Positions 1 through 7,350 of a stretch of DNA of 45,648 nucleotides are shown here, piece by piece (the first letter of the stretch is position 1; every line of letters starts with the position of its first letter). Origin of the DNA: an uncultured Myxococcales bacterium (GTDB lineage Bacteria > Myxococcota_A > UBA9042); the NCBI GenBank assembly GCA_903883645.1, contig CAISBR010000099.1, positions 1 to 45,648 of the forward strand, in the 5' to 3' direction. The position numbers and the translations under genes are program-made. The notes under the pieces were generated by a model that was given only the letters and a program-made list of their open reading frames with translations, did not search any database and had not been told where the DNA came from.

Positions 1-120
1 CCACCCACCCAGGTGCAGCCGATTGCGGCTTGGTGTAGGCTTTTTGCCGCGCGCAAACGGCTTGGCCCGGCGCGCCTCTCACTACCGCCGCGCGACCCTG
101 CGCCTGCGCCCGAGGACAGC

Positions 121-1476
121 ATGCTCGACATCAAGTTCGTAGTGGCCAATGCCGACGAAGTAGCGAAGAACATAGTAAATCGCAACGCCAAGGGCGACGT
201 CGCCGGGCTGGTGGCCACCTATCAGGCGCGCAATGTGGTGCTGACGCGGCTCGAAGAACTGCGCATGGTCGGCAATCTGGTCGCCAAACAGACCGGCAAG
301 CCCGAAATCGACGATCTGCAGCTGTTTGGCTTGATTCCCGTGTGGTTGCAACCTGCCCTGGGCGTGTTTGAGCCGACCGACTGTCAGGCCAAAGACCGGC
401 CGTGGCTGGTGGGAATCGGTCGCAGAATCAAGACCTTGGCCCCCGAAATGGAGCAACAAGTTGCCGAACTCGACAGCAAGCTGGATGCGCTGGCCAATCA
501 GCTACCCAACCTGACCCACCCCGACGTGCCGATCGGCAATACCGACGACGATCACCGGGAGCTGCGCAAGGTGGGCACGCCGCGCACCTTCGACTTTGCG
601 CCGCTGGACCATGTGCAACTGTCTGAAAAGCTGAATCTTGTTGACTTTGAGGCGGGCGCCAAGGTGGCGGGCCAGAAGTTCTACTTCTTAAAGAACGAGA
701 TGGTGCTGCTCGACCTAGCGCTGCAACGCTTTGCCATCGATCTGGTGATGAAGAAAGGCTTTTCGCCTGTTGTAACTCCAGATCTGGCCAAACCGTCGAT
801 TCTAGAGGGTATTGGTTTTAACCCACGCGGCGCCGAGACGCAGGTCTACAGCGTGGCGGGCCATGATCTTTGCCTGGTGGGCACAGCCGAGATCACGATT
901 GGCGGTATGTTCGCCGGCAATCTGCTCGACTCTGGGCAACTGCCGATTAAGATTGCGGGTATCTCGCACTGCTTCCGCACCGAGGCGGGCGCGTCGGGCC
1001 GAGAATCGCGGGGGCTGTACCGGGTGCACCAGTTCACCAAGGTCGAGATGTTCGTGTTTTGCGAGGGCGATACCGAAGTGTCGAACCAGCACCACGCAGA
1101 ACTGCTTGCGATCGAAGAGGAATTGTTCACGGCGCTCGAGGTTCCCTACCGCGTGCTCGACATCGCTTCGGGCGATCTGGGCGCGCCGGCCTACCGCAAG
1201 TTCGATATCGAGGCGTGGATGCCCGGTCGCGGCGACTATGGCGAGGTCACTTCGACCTCGAATTGCACCGATTTTCAGGCGCGCCGCCTCGACATTCGCT
1301 ACCGGCCCGACGCCGAGAGCAAGCCGCGCTACGTCCACACGCTGAACGGTACGGCGATCGCTCTGTCGCGCGGCCTGATCGCCGTGCTCGAGAATCATCA
1401 GCAGGCCGACGGCTCGATTACCATGCCCAAGGCGCTGCTGCCGTACCTGCCGTTCGACCGAATTTCGCCGAAATAA
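121..1476 (+). CDS. serS: Seryl-tRNA synthetase
   Basis: Cytoplasmic class II synthetase that charges tRNA-Ser (and tRNA-Sec where present) with serine. The ATG at 121 is chosen because GAGG lies 5 bases upstream and the protein then begins MLDIKFV as in the family; the frame is open further upstream to position 13 but that part is Arg/Pro-rich. Class II motif 2 (FRTEAGASGRESRGLYRVHQF) and motif 3 (NGTAIALSRGLIAVLENHQ) are intact, and VGTAEI matches the serine-binding TXE loop. The product has 451 residues, longer than the usual ~425. The excess sits in the N-terminal coiled-coil arm: roughly residues 58-100 hold a non-heptad, Pro/Trp-containing segment (LFGLIPVWLQP, then DRPWLVGIGRR) where bacterial enzymes have a short turn. 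Converges on dapD with only 6 bases between stop codons. Identification is very secure; the arm insert is the odd point. Confidence 0.97.
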   Translation: MLDIKFVVANADEVAKNIVNRNAKGDVAGLVATYQARNVVLTRLEELRMVGNLVAKQTGKPEIDDLQLFGLIPVWLQPALGVFEPTDCQAKDRPWLVGIGRRIKTLAPEMEQQVAELDSKLDALANQLPNLTHPDVPIGNTDDDHRELRKVGTPRTFDFAPLDHVQLSEKLNLVDFEAGAKVAGQKFYFLKNEMVLLDLALQRFAIDLVMKKGFSPVVTPDLAKPSILEGIGFNPRGAETQVYSVAGHDLCLVGTAEITIGGMFAGNLLDSGQLPIKIAGISHCFRTEAGASGRESRGLYRVHQFTKVEMFVFCEGDTEVSNQHHAELLAIEEELFTALEVPYRVLDIASGDLGAPAYRKFDIEAWMPGRGDYGEVTSTSNCTDFQARRLDIRYRPDAESKPRYVHTLNGTAIALSRGLIAVLENHQQADGSITMPKALLPYLPFDRISPK

Positions 1477-1482
1477 CCCGAG

Positions 1483-2319
1483 CTAGCCGGCGACGTTGTA
1501 GTCGCGGAGCACCTGATTCAGGCTCGTCTTTAGGTCGGTCGAGGCCTTGCGCTGGCCGATTATGAGCGCGCACGGCACACCGAACTCGCCCGCCGGGAAT
1601 TGCTTCTGCCGCGTGCCCGGAATCACCACCGATCGCGCGGGGATACGCCCCCTGTACTCGACCACTTCGCTGCCCGTGACATCCAAGATCGCGGTCGACG
1701 AGGTGAGCACCACGCCCGCACCGATCACGGCCTCGCGCTCGATGTGCATACCCTCGACCACAATGGCGCGCGAGCCGATAAAGCAGCCGTCTTCGATGAT
1801 CACCGGCCGCGCCGAGGGCGGCTCAAGCACGCCACCGATGCCAACTCCGCCCGACAGATGCACATTCTTGCCAATCTGGGCGCACGAGCCGACGGTGGCC
1901 CAGGTATCGATCATCGTGCCCGCGCCGACATACGCGCCGATGTTGACGTAGCCGGGCATCAAGATCACGCCGGGCTCTAAGAAGCTGCCGTAGCGGGCCA
2001 CACCGGGCGGAACGACGCGCACCCCCTGGGCAAGTAGATTGTGCTTAGTGGGGATCTTGTCGTTGAACTCGAGCGCGCCGGCTTCGAGCTGCCGCAGCGG
2101 CGAGATGGCAAAGTACAGCAGAATCGCTTCTTTCACCCAGGCATGAACCTGCCACTGCAGCGAGCCGTCGGGCTGTTCCACCGAGTCGGCGACGCGGACC
2201 TGGCCGCGATCGAGCAGCGCGATCGTCTCGAGCACGGCCTCGGCATGGCGACGATCACGCAGCAGGTTGCGATCGGCAAAGGCCTCGCTAACCAATTGGC
2301 CTAGCTGAATATGCGACAT
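1483..2319 (-). CDS. dapD: 2,3,4,5-tetrahydropyridine-2,6-dicarboxylate N-succinyltransferase
   Basis: Cytoplasmic enzyme of the succinylase branch of lysine/meso-diaminopimelate synthesis; it transfers succinate from succinyl-CoA to tetrahydrodipicolinate. The product is 278 residues, the normal length. An N-terminal helical part is followed by a left-handed beta-helix built of hexapeptide repeats (around GVILMPGYVNIGAYVGAGTM, IGKNVHLSGGVGIGGVLEP and CFIGSRAIVVEGM). The ATG at 2319 is used because MSHIQLGQLVSEAF matches family N-termini; the open frame to 2535 is Arg/Leu-rich and overlaps secG, so it is not believed coding. No strong Shine-Dalgarno is seen. Last gene of a same-strand run after secG, 55 bases away. 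lysC, another lysine-pathway gene, is at the far end of the window, so the pathway is not clustered. Confidence 0.96.
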   Translation of the reverse strand: MSHIQLGQLVSEAFADRNLLRDRRHAEAVLETIALLDRGQVRVADSVEQPDGSLQWQVHAWVKEAILLYFAISPLRQLEAGALEFNDKIPTKHNLLAQGVRVVPPGVARYGSFLEPGVILMPGYVNIGAYVGAGTMIDTWATVGSCAQIGKNVHLSGGVGIGGVLEPPSARPVIIEDGCFIGSRAIVVEGMHIEREAVIGAGVVLTSSTAILDVTGSEVVEYRGRIPARSVVIPGTRQKQFPAGEFGVPCALIIGQRKASTDLKTSLNQVLRDYNVAG

Positions 2320-2374
2320 AGCAAGCTCGCAGCGGCCGCTCGGGGCGCGCGCGGCCCATAAAGGGGGATGCTGG

Positions 2375-2836
2375 CTAAGGAGCGGCCGGAGCCGCAGCGG
2401 GGGCCGGAGCCGCAGGAGCAGCCGGCGCGGGCGCCGTCGGGGCCGCGGGAGCGGCAGCTTTGTCGCCAGCCTTGTCGCCAGCTTTGTCGTCAGCCTTTTC
2501 GGGAGTCTTATCGCCGGGCTTGACGGCCTTGCCACCAGCGGGCACCGCCTTGGGCGTCAGCACGCTCTGGGCCGCACCTTCGACCGACGAGCGATCCGAG
2601 CCGGCCCGCGCCAGCACGATCGACAGCACCATGAAGGAGCCGGCGGCGATCGTGGTCGCCTTCGACAGCACGGTGGATGCGCCACGGCCGCCAAACACGG
2701 AACCGGTCGACGAACCAGCGCCAAACACGCCGCCGCCGCCGCTGCGCCGCGCAACCTGACCCGGCTGCAGCAGCACCACCACGACGAGGAACAGACACAC
2801 AATGACGTACAGAGCAACGGCGAGCGAGTAAAGCAC
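2375..2836 (-). CDS. secG: Protein translocase subunit SecG with long low-complexity tail
   Basis: Small inner-membrane subunit of the SecYEG channel. The start is GTG at 2836, with GGAG in the leader about 7 bases upstream. Residues 1-22 form the first helix (LYSLAVALYVIVCLFLVVVVLLQ), followed by the typical glycine-rich loop with FGAGSSTGSVFGGRGAST, then a second helix at about residues 57-78 (LSKATTIAAGSFMVLSIVLA). This is the SecG layout. From about residue 95 to 153 there is an extension of Lys/Asp repeats (DDKAGDKAGDKAA) and then Ala/Pro repeats, absent from ordinary SecG, probably periplasmic or cytosolic and disordered. Lies downstream of tpiA; gap-pgk-tpiA-secG linkage is common in bacteria. 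Confidence 0.9.
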   Translation of the reverse strand: MLYSLAVALYVIVCLFLVVVVLLQPGQVARRSGGGGVFGAGSSTGSVFGGRGASTVLSKATTIAAGSFMVLSIVLARAGSDRSSVEGAAQSVLTPKAVPAGGKAVKPGDKTPEKADDKAGDKAGDKAAAPAAPTAPAPAAPAAPAPAAAPAAP

Positions 2837-2938
2837 TTGATTTCTCCGATTTTGCCGACTAGGCGGCCCGGCAAGCCAGGCAGCTAGGGGGCCGGACCTT
2901 ACAGGGTTATGCCGAAAACCTCAAGGGTGACGCGGTTT

Positions 2939-3694
2939 CTATTTGGCGCGGACGATGGCGGCAAACTCTTCGGCCAGCAGCGAGGCACCGCCCACCAGCA
3001 GACCGTCGACATCGGGCTTGGTCATGAGACCCGCCGCCGTACTCGACTTAACCGAGCCGCCGTACTGAATTCGCAGCTTGGCGGCAAAGTCCATGCCCAG
3101 GATGTCGCCGACGCGGTCGCGAATGTCGGCGTGCACTTCTTGGGCCTGCTCGGGCGAAGCGACCAGACCCGTGCCGATCGCCCACACCGGCTCGTAGGCC
3201 ACTACCAAATGCTCGAGCTCGCTGCGCTGCAGACCCTGCAAGGCGGTGCGCAGCTGCCGACCACAGACCGCAAACGTCTGACCAGCCTGGCGTTCTAGCA
3301 GTGTCTCGCCGACGCACAGCACGGGTTTTAGGCCCGCGTGCAACGCCGCCCGCAGCTTCTTGGCGATGATCTCGTCGCTCTCGCCAAACACATGGCGGCG
3401 CTCGCTGTGGCCAATGAGCACCCACTTGCAGCCCACCGAGACGAGCATCGCCGCGGACACTGCGCCGGTAAAGGCGCCCTTGCCCTCGTACCACAGATCT
3501 TGCGCGCCCAGGCCGATCGGGCTGTCGCCCAGCCGGCCAGCGACCGCCTGCAAGTACGGGAAAGGCGGGAAGATTAGCGTCTGCGCCCCCGGGTAGCTGC
3601 CCAGGCGGTGGCGCACTTCACTCGCCAGCGCTTCGGCCTCGCCGAGCGACAGATTCATCTTCCAGTTGCCGCCAACGATCGGGGATCGAGACAT
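2939..3694 (-). CDS. tpiA: Triosephosphate isomerase
   Basis: Cytoplasmic TIM-barrel enzyme interconverting dihydroxyacetone phosphate and glyceraldehyde-3-phosphate. It has 251 residues, the normal length. Visible active-site signatures are GNWKMN near the N-terminus (catalytic Lys), IGHSERR (catalytic His), YEPVWAIGTG (catalytic Glu and the mobile loop), QYGGSVKSS and the phosphate-binding GLLVGGASL. The ATG at 3694 is chosen over an upstream in-frame start at 3715 because AGGAG sits 5 bases before it and the protein then starts MSRSPIVGGNWKMN. It follows pgk by 24 bases, so it is very probably co-transcribed with gap and pgk. Confidence 0.98.
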   Translation of the reverse strand: MSRSPIVGGNWKMNLSLGEAEALASEVRHRLGSYPGAQTLIFPPFPYLQAVAGRLGDSPIGLGAQDLWYEGKGAFTGAVSAAMLVSVGCKWVLIGHSERRHVFGESDEIIAKKLRAALHAGLKPVLCVGETLLERQAGQTFAVCGRQLRTALQGLQRSELEHLVVAYEPVWAIGTGLVASPEQAQEVHADIRDRVGDILGMDFAAKLRIQYGGSVKSSTAAGLMTKPDVDGLLVGGASLLAEEFAAIVRAK

Positions 3695-3718
3695 ACGAAC
3701 TCCTTGTAAGAACAACGA

Positions 3719-4963
3719 CTAGCGACGACCACCGCGCAACGCCTGCACACCTGGCATGGGCAGACCCGACAAATACTCTAGGCTAGCACCGCCGCCCGTC
3801 GAAATATGCCGAATCATGGGCGTAACCCCGGCCTTTTGCACCGCAGCCACCGAGTCGCCGCCGCCGACCACGCTATATGCCGTCGAGTGAGCCACCGCCT
3901 GCGCTACTGCCATCGTGCCGTTTGCAAAGGCATCCATCTCAAAGATACCCATCGGCCCGTTCCACAGCACCGTGCGCGGCGGCTGCGGCAGCGACGGATG
4001 GGTGCCAGCCAGCAGATTCTCGAACAGCTTGATCGTCTCGGGGCCGATGTCGACCGCGATGTCGTCGGGCTCGAGCTCGCCGTTCTTCTTGATGGTAAAG
4101 GGCGCATCCGCTTTGATTTCTTTGACAACGATGTGATCGACCGGCAGCAGCACCGGCAGGCCCTTTTCGTCGCAGCGACCCAGCAAATGCTTGGCCAAGC
4201 CCAGGTGGTCCTTTTCGACCAGCGACTTGCCCATGTCGAAGCCCTGCGCCGTGAGGAACGTGTAGGCCATCGCGCCACCGATCACGAGGCCGTGCACTAG
4301 CGGCAACAGCGACTCGATGACCTCAATCTTGTCTGAGACTTTTGCCCCGCCCAGCAGCGCCACGTACGGCGCCTCGGGGCTCGACATCAGCTTGCCCAGC
4401 ACTTCGAGCTCTTTTTCGAGCAGCAGGCCCGCGCCGCGCACCGGCACCATTTTGGGCAGCGCCGACACGGAGGCATGGGCGCGGTGCACGCAGCCAAAGG
4501 CGTCGCAGATATACACATCACACAAGTCAGCGAGCTTGCGGGCAAAATCTTCGCTGTTGGCCTCTTCGCCGTCGTGGTAGCGCAGATTCTCGAGCAGCAC
4601 GATCTGCCCCGGCCGCTGGTTGGCGATCAGGTGAATCGCCGCGTCGCCGATGCAATCGTCGGGGACCATGACCTCGCAGTCGAGCAGCTCGGCCAAGCGG
4701 CGAGCCACGGGTTCTAGCGAATACTTCGGGCCTTTTTTGCCCTTGGGCCGCCCCAGATGCGAGCACAGAATCAGGCGCGCCTCGGCCTTGCGGATAAAGT
4801 CGATGGTCGGCAGCGTGGCGCGAATCCGCGAGTCGTCGCCGATGACGCCCTGATCGTCGAGAGGCACATTGAAATCGGCGCGCACGAGCACGCGCTTGTT
4901 CTGCAGGTGCAGATCGCGAACCGACATGATGTTCAAAGACTTGAGCAGGGTGGCAGTTTCCAT
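3719..4963 (-). CDS. pgk: Phosphoglycerate kinase
   Basis: Cytoplasmic glycolytic kinase that makes ATP from 1,3-bisphosphoglycerate. The N-domain substrate site shows VRADFNVPL and HLGRPKG; the C-domain nucleotide site shows the GGGDSVAAV loop and NGPMGIFE. Two starts are possible. The ATG at 4963 has AGGAG only 2 bases upstream. The ATG at 4927 gives MSVRDLHLQNKRVLVRADFNVPL, which matches family N-termini better but has no clear Shine-Dalgarno. The longer form is reported; the true start may be 4927. It sits between gap (117 bases upstream) and tpiA (24 bases downstream). Confidence 0.97.
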   Translation of the reverse strand: METATLLKSLNIMSVRDLHLQNKRVLVRADFNVPLDDQGVIGDDSRIRATLPTIDFIRKAEARLILCSHLGRPKGKKGPKYSLEPVARRLAELLDCEVMVPDDCIGDAAIHLIANQRPGQIVLLENLRYHDGEEANSEDFARKLADLCDVYICDAFGCVHRAHASVSALPKMVPVRGAGLLLEKELEVLGKLMSSPEAPYVALLGGAKVSDKIEVIESLLPLVHGLVIGGAMAYTFLTAQGFDMGKSLVEKDHLGLAKHLLGRCDEKGLPVLLPVDHIVVKEIKADAPFTIKKNGELEPDDIAVDIGPETIKLFENLLAGTHPSLPQPPRTVLWNGPMGIFEMDAFANGTMAVAQAVAHSTAYSVVGGGDSVAAVQKAGVTPMIRHISTGGGASLEYLSGLPMPGVQALRGGRR

Positions 4964-5080
4964 GGCTCCTCGCGGGCCGCGCCGCTCCGCCGACAGCCAA
5001 GTAGCGGTCGGCGAAGCGGGCGGGTTGGGCCCAAAGGCCCTAAAGACTAGTACGTACTGACTTTCTTAAGCGGGTGTGGC

Positions 5081-6109
5081 CTAGAGCGAGGCAAAGTAGC
5101 TGGTCAGCGCGTACAGGCGCGACGTGTAGCCCCACTCGTTGTCGTACCACGCGACGATCTTGACCAACTTGCCGTTTTGCACGTGGGTCATCGACGGATC
5201 GAACACCGAGCCGGTGCCATCGCCCATCAGATCGGTCGACACAACCAGCTGATCTTCGACGCGGAACGTGCCGGGCAGATAGGCCGCCGCGGCGGTGCGC
5301 ATGATCTGATTGATTTCTTCGGTGCTCGTCTCGCGGCTGACGGTGCACACCAGATCGCACAGCGACACGTCTTGCACGGGCACGCGCAGGGCCACACCGT
5401 GGAAACGCCCTTGCAGCTCAGGCACTACCAAGCCAATGGCCTTGGCGGCACCGGTGCTGGTCGGCACGATATTGACGGCGGCGGTGCGGCCACGGCGCCA
5501 TTCCTTCTTGTGCGGCGTATCGACCACCACCTGGTCGGCAGTGTACGCGTGCACGGTCGACATCACGCCCGACTCGATGCCCACGGCGAGGTGCAGCGCC
5601 TTCGCCATGGGGGCCAAACACGTGGTGGTGCACGAAGCGGCCGAGATAATGGTGTGCTCGGGCTTGAGCAGGTTGCAGTTGATGCCGCGGATCACCGTGA
5701 GATCAGGCGACTCTTCTTTGCTCTCGCCGGGGGCCGAGATGATGACCTTCTTGGCGCCCGCGGCGATGTGCTTTTGGGCGTCGCTACGCTTCCTGAACTT
5801 GCCGGTCGACTCGATCACCACGTCGATGCCGAGCTCGCCCCAGGGCAGCTTGGTCGGATCGGGCTGAGCGACGAATTCAATCGTCTGATTGCCCGCTTTG
5901 AGCGTAGTGCCGTTCAGGCTGACCTCGCCTTTGAAGCGGCCGTGGGCCGAGTCGTAGCGCATCAGGTACTCAAGGGCGCCGGGGTCGGTCAGGTCGTTGG
6001 CGGCGACCAAGTCGAACGGGCAGTTGGGATCGAGCGCGGCGATACGGGCAAAGGCGCGGCCAATACGACCAAAACCGTTGATAGCAATGCGAGGGCGACG
6101 TGCGGACAT
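5081..6109 (-). CDS. gap: Glyceraldehyde-3-phosphate dehydrogenase, type I (variant active-site loop)
   Basis: Cytoplasmic enzyme converting glyceraldehyde-3-phosphate to 1,3-bisphosphoglycerate. The Rossmann motif INGFGRIGR is at the N-terminus, and NDLTDP carries the Asp-Leu pair expected for NAD preference. The catalytic Cys is residue 160 in SAASCTTTCLAP, where nearly all family members read SNASCTTNCLAP, so both asparagines are replaced (Ala, Thr). HAYTADQ replaces the usual HAYTNDQ. The C-terminal WYDNEWGY motif is intact. The length of 342 is normal. The start ATG at 6109 has GGAG 4 bases upstream. First gene of the gap-pgk-tpiA-secG-dapD run, with a strong candidate promoter about 185 bases upstream. 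A phosphorylating GAPDH is still the best call; the loop differences could alter activity. Confidence 0.95.
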   Translation of the reverse strand: MSARRPRIAINGFGRIGRAFARIAALDPNCPFDLVAANDLTDPGALEYLMRYDSAHGRFKGEVSLNGTTLKAGNQTIEFVAQPDPTKLPWGELGIDVVIESTGKFRKRSDAQKHIAAGAKKVIISAPGESKEESPDLTVIRGINCNLLKPEHTIISAASCTTTCLAPMAKALHLAVGIESGVMSTVHAYTADQVVVDTPHKKEWRRGRTAAVNIVPTSTGAAKAIGLVVPELQGRFHGVALRVPVQDVSLCDLVCTVSRETSTEEINQIMRTAAAAYLPGTFRVEDQLVVSTDLMGDGTGSVFDPSMTHVQNGKLVKIVAWYDNEWGYTSRLYALTSYFASL

Positions 6110-6293
6110 GGAGCTCCGGTGTCAATCGGCGAAAGAGTTGGCGGGGCAACGGCAACGGGCCGGAGCCACCGTGTCGCGCGCCCGGCAAGCCGAGAGACCT
6201 GGGCGCACGCGAAGTCTGGGGCTGCAACAAAAACACAGCCTTCTGGGTTGACGGGTCGGCAGATTCGCCACAGCGGGCCGGACCGGGAGCAAA

Positions 6294-6322
6294 AGAATAG
6301 GTTCGCAGAGGGTTTGCGTCAA
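6294..6322 (-). promoter_or_regulatory. Sigma-70 type promoter upstream of gap
   Basis: Read on the reverse strand: a -35 box TTGACG (6317-6322), a spacer of exactly 17 bases, and a -10 box TATTCT (6294-6299). Both boxes are close to consensus. Transcription would start near 6287 and give a leader of about 178 bases before the gap ATG at 6109. It lies in the 275-base gap between gap and the next reverse gene, and is the obvious candidate to drive the gap-pgk-tpiA-secG-dapD run. Confidence 0.65.
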
Positions 6323-6384
6323 CGAAGCGACGCGCAGCGGCTCTGGCCAGCTGCCACAGGTTCGCAACAGGTGGCCGGGGGCCG

Positions 6385-7275
6385 TCAGCGCCGCGCCTGC
6401 GACAACGCTTCGAGCAGGGCGGCCAACTGCGAGGCCATCGACGCGACATGCCGCAGCGCCACGGCCAGGGCGACCATCATGACGGCGACCGCCAGCCCCA
6501 CTAGCTCTGAAACCAGAGCAGCGGCCGCGCCTTGCAACGTGTTGCCCGAGCCGACAAGCAAGGCGACTAGGCTAGCGATCAGAAACCCCGCCGCTGCCGT
6601 ACCGACCACGCTGGCGCCAATCTCGAGGTAACGGGCATAGTTGTCGAGCGAGCCCATCTGCGCACGGTGCGCGGCCATTAGCCCGACCATGTTGCCAGCA
6701 TCGAGGGGCAGCGGACTCGACAACCCGGGCAGAATGGTCGCGGAGCGCTGGGGCAACGCCGGGGGCACGGTCGCGACCTTGCGCACCGCAGCGCGGGGAG
6801 CCGGCGGCGGACTGGGCGCCGGGGCCGAGGTGCGCGGCGGCGCCATATTATGAATCGTCGCGCGCTTGGGCTCGCCGCTATTGCCCGTATCATACATCTG
6901 AATAACGTCAGAGCCTTCGCGCTGTGGCTCGACCGCCGTGCTCGGCCGCACCGGCCGCACTAGCCCCGGCTCGGCGTGCCGGCTGGCATTCGGCAGCTTG
7001 GGCGGCTGCTCGTACCCCTGCGGCAACAGCGTGGGCCGCTGACGCTCTGGCGCCGGCACCATCGGTCGCCGCGGCAAGGGGGGCTGAGGTGGCATATCGC
7101 CCATCGATGCGACCGAAAATTGTGTATTCGTACCAGGCCGTTGCGCTTGAAACGGCGGAGCCTCGAGCTCGGGCGGCAGCTCGTCGCTGGCGGTATGACC
7201 AGGCTCGTGCGCGTCGCTCGGATACTCCGGCCCGGGATACATGCGGGTCGCTTCGTCCTGCGGTTGCTGCGCCAT
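6385..7275 (-). CDS. Proline-rich protein with two C-terminal membrane helices, function unknown
   Basis: No family recognised. Residues 1 to about 185 are Pro/Ala/Arg-rich and probably disordered, with polyproline patches (PPQPPLPRRPMVP, PSPPPAPRA). Two strong hydrophobic helices follow at about 217-240 (YLEIGASVVGTAAAGFLIASLVALLVG) and 246-270 (LVSELVGLAVAVMMVALAVAL), with a short helical tail. The layout suggests a long cytoplasmic N-terminal arm on an inner-membrane hairpin. The ATG at 7275 has GAGG 5 bases upstream. It lies 75 bases downstream of the peptidase gene on the same strand and upstream of the gap promoter. Coding status is supported by length, helix pattern and start signal. 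Confidence 0.7.
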   Translation of the reverse strand: MAQQPQDEATRMYPGPEYPSDAHEPGHTASDELPPELEAPPFQAQRPGTNTQFSVASMGDMPPQPPLPRRPMVPAPERQRPTLLPQGYEQPPKLPNASRHAEPGLVRPVRPSTAVEPQREGSDVIQMYDTGNSGEPKRATIHNMAPPRTSAPAPSPPPAPRAAVRKVATVPPALPQRSATILPGLSSPLPLDAGNMVGLMAAHRAQMGSLDNYARYLEIGASVVGTAAAGFLIASLVALLVGSGNTLQGAAAALVSELVGLAVAVMMVALAVALRHVASMASQLAALLEALSQARR

Positions 7276-7350
7276 TGTTGCCTCGCGTCGCCCCGGCGAC
7301 CACCCCGGCCGCAGATTGTGAACCAGACTGCGCCTGCCGACAAATGCCGA

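Noticed and set aside
1..120. N-terminal extension of serS from position 13
   Set aside because: Arg/Pro-rich, unlike family members, and the ATG at 121 has a good Shine-Dalgarno and the expected MLDI start.
5177..6631. Long open frame on the + strand opposite gap
   Set aside because: It is the antisense shadow of gap and its leader, with Arg/His/Gly-rich sequence and no family motif.
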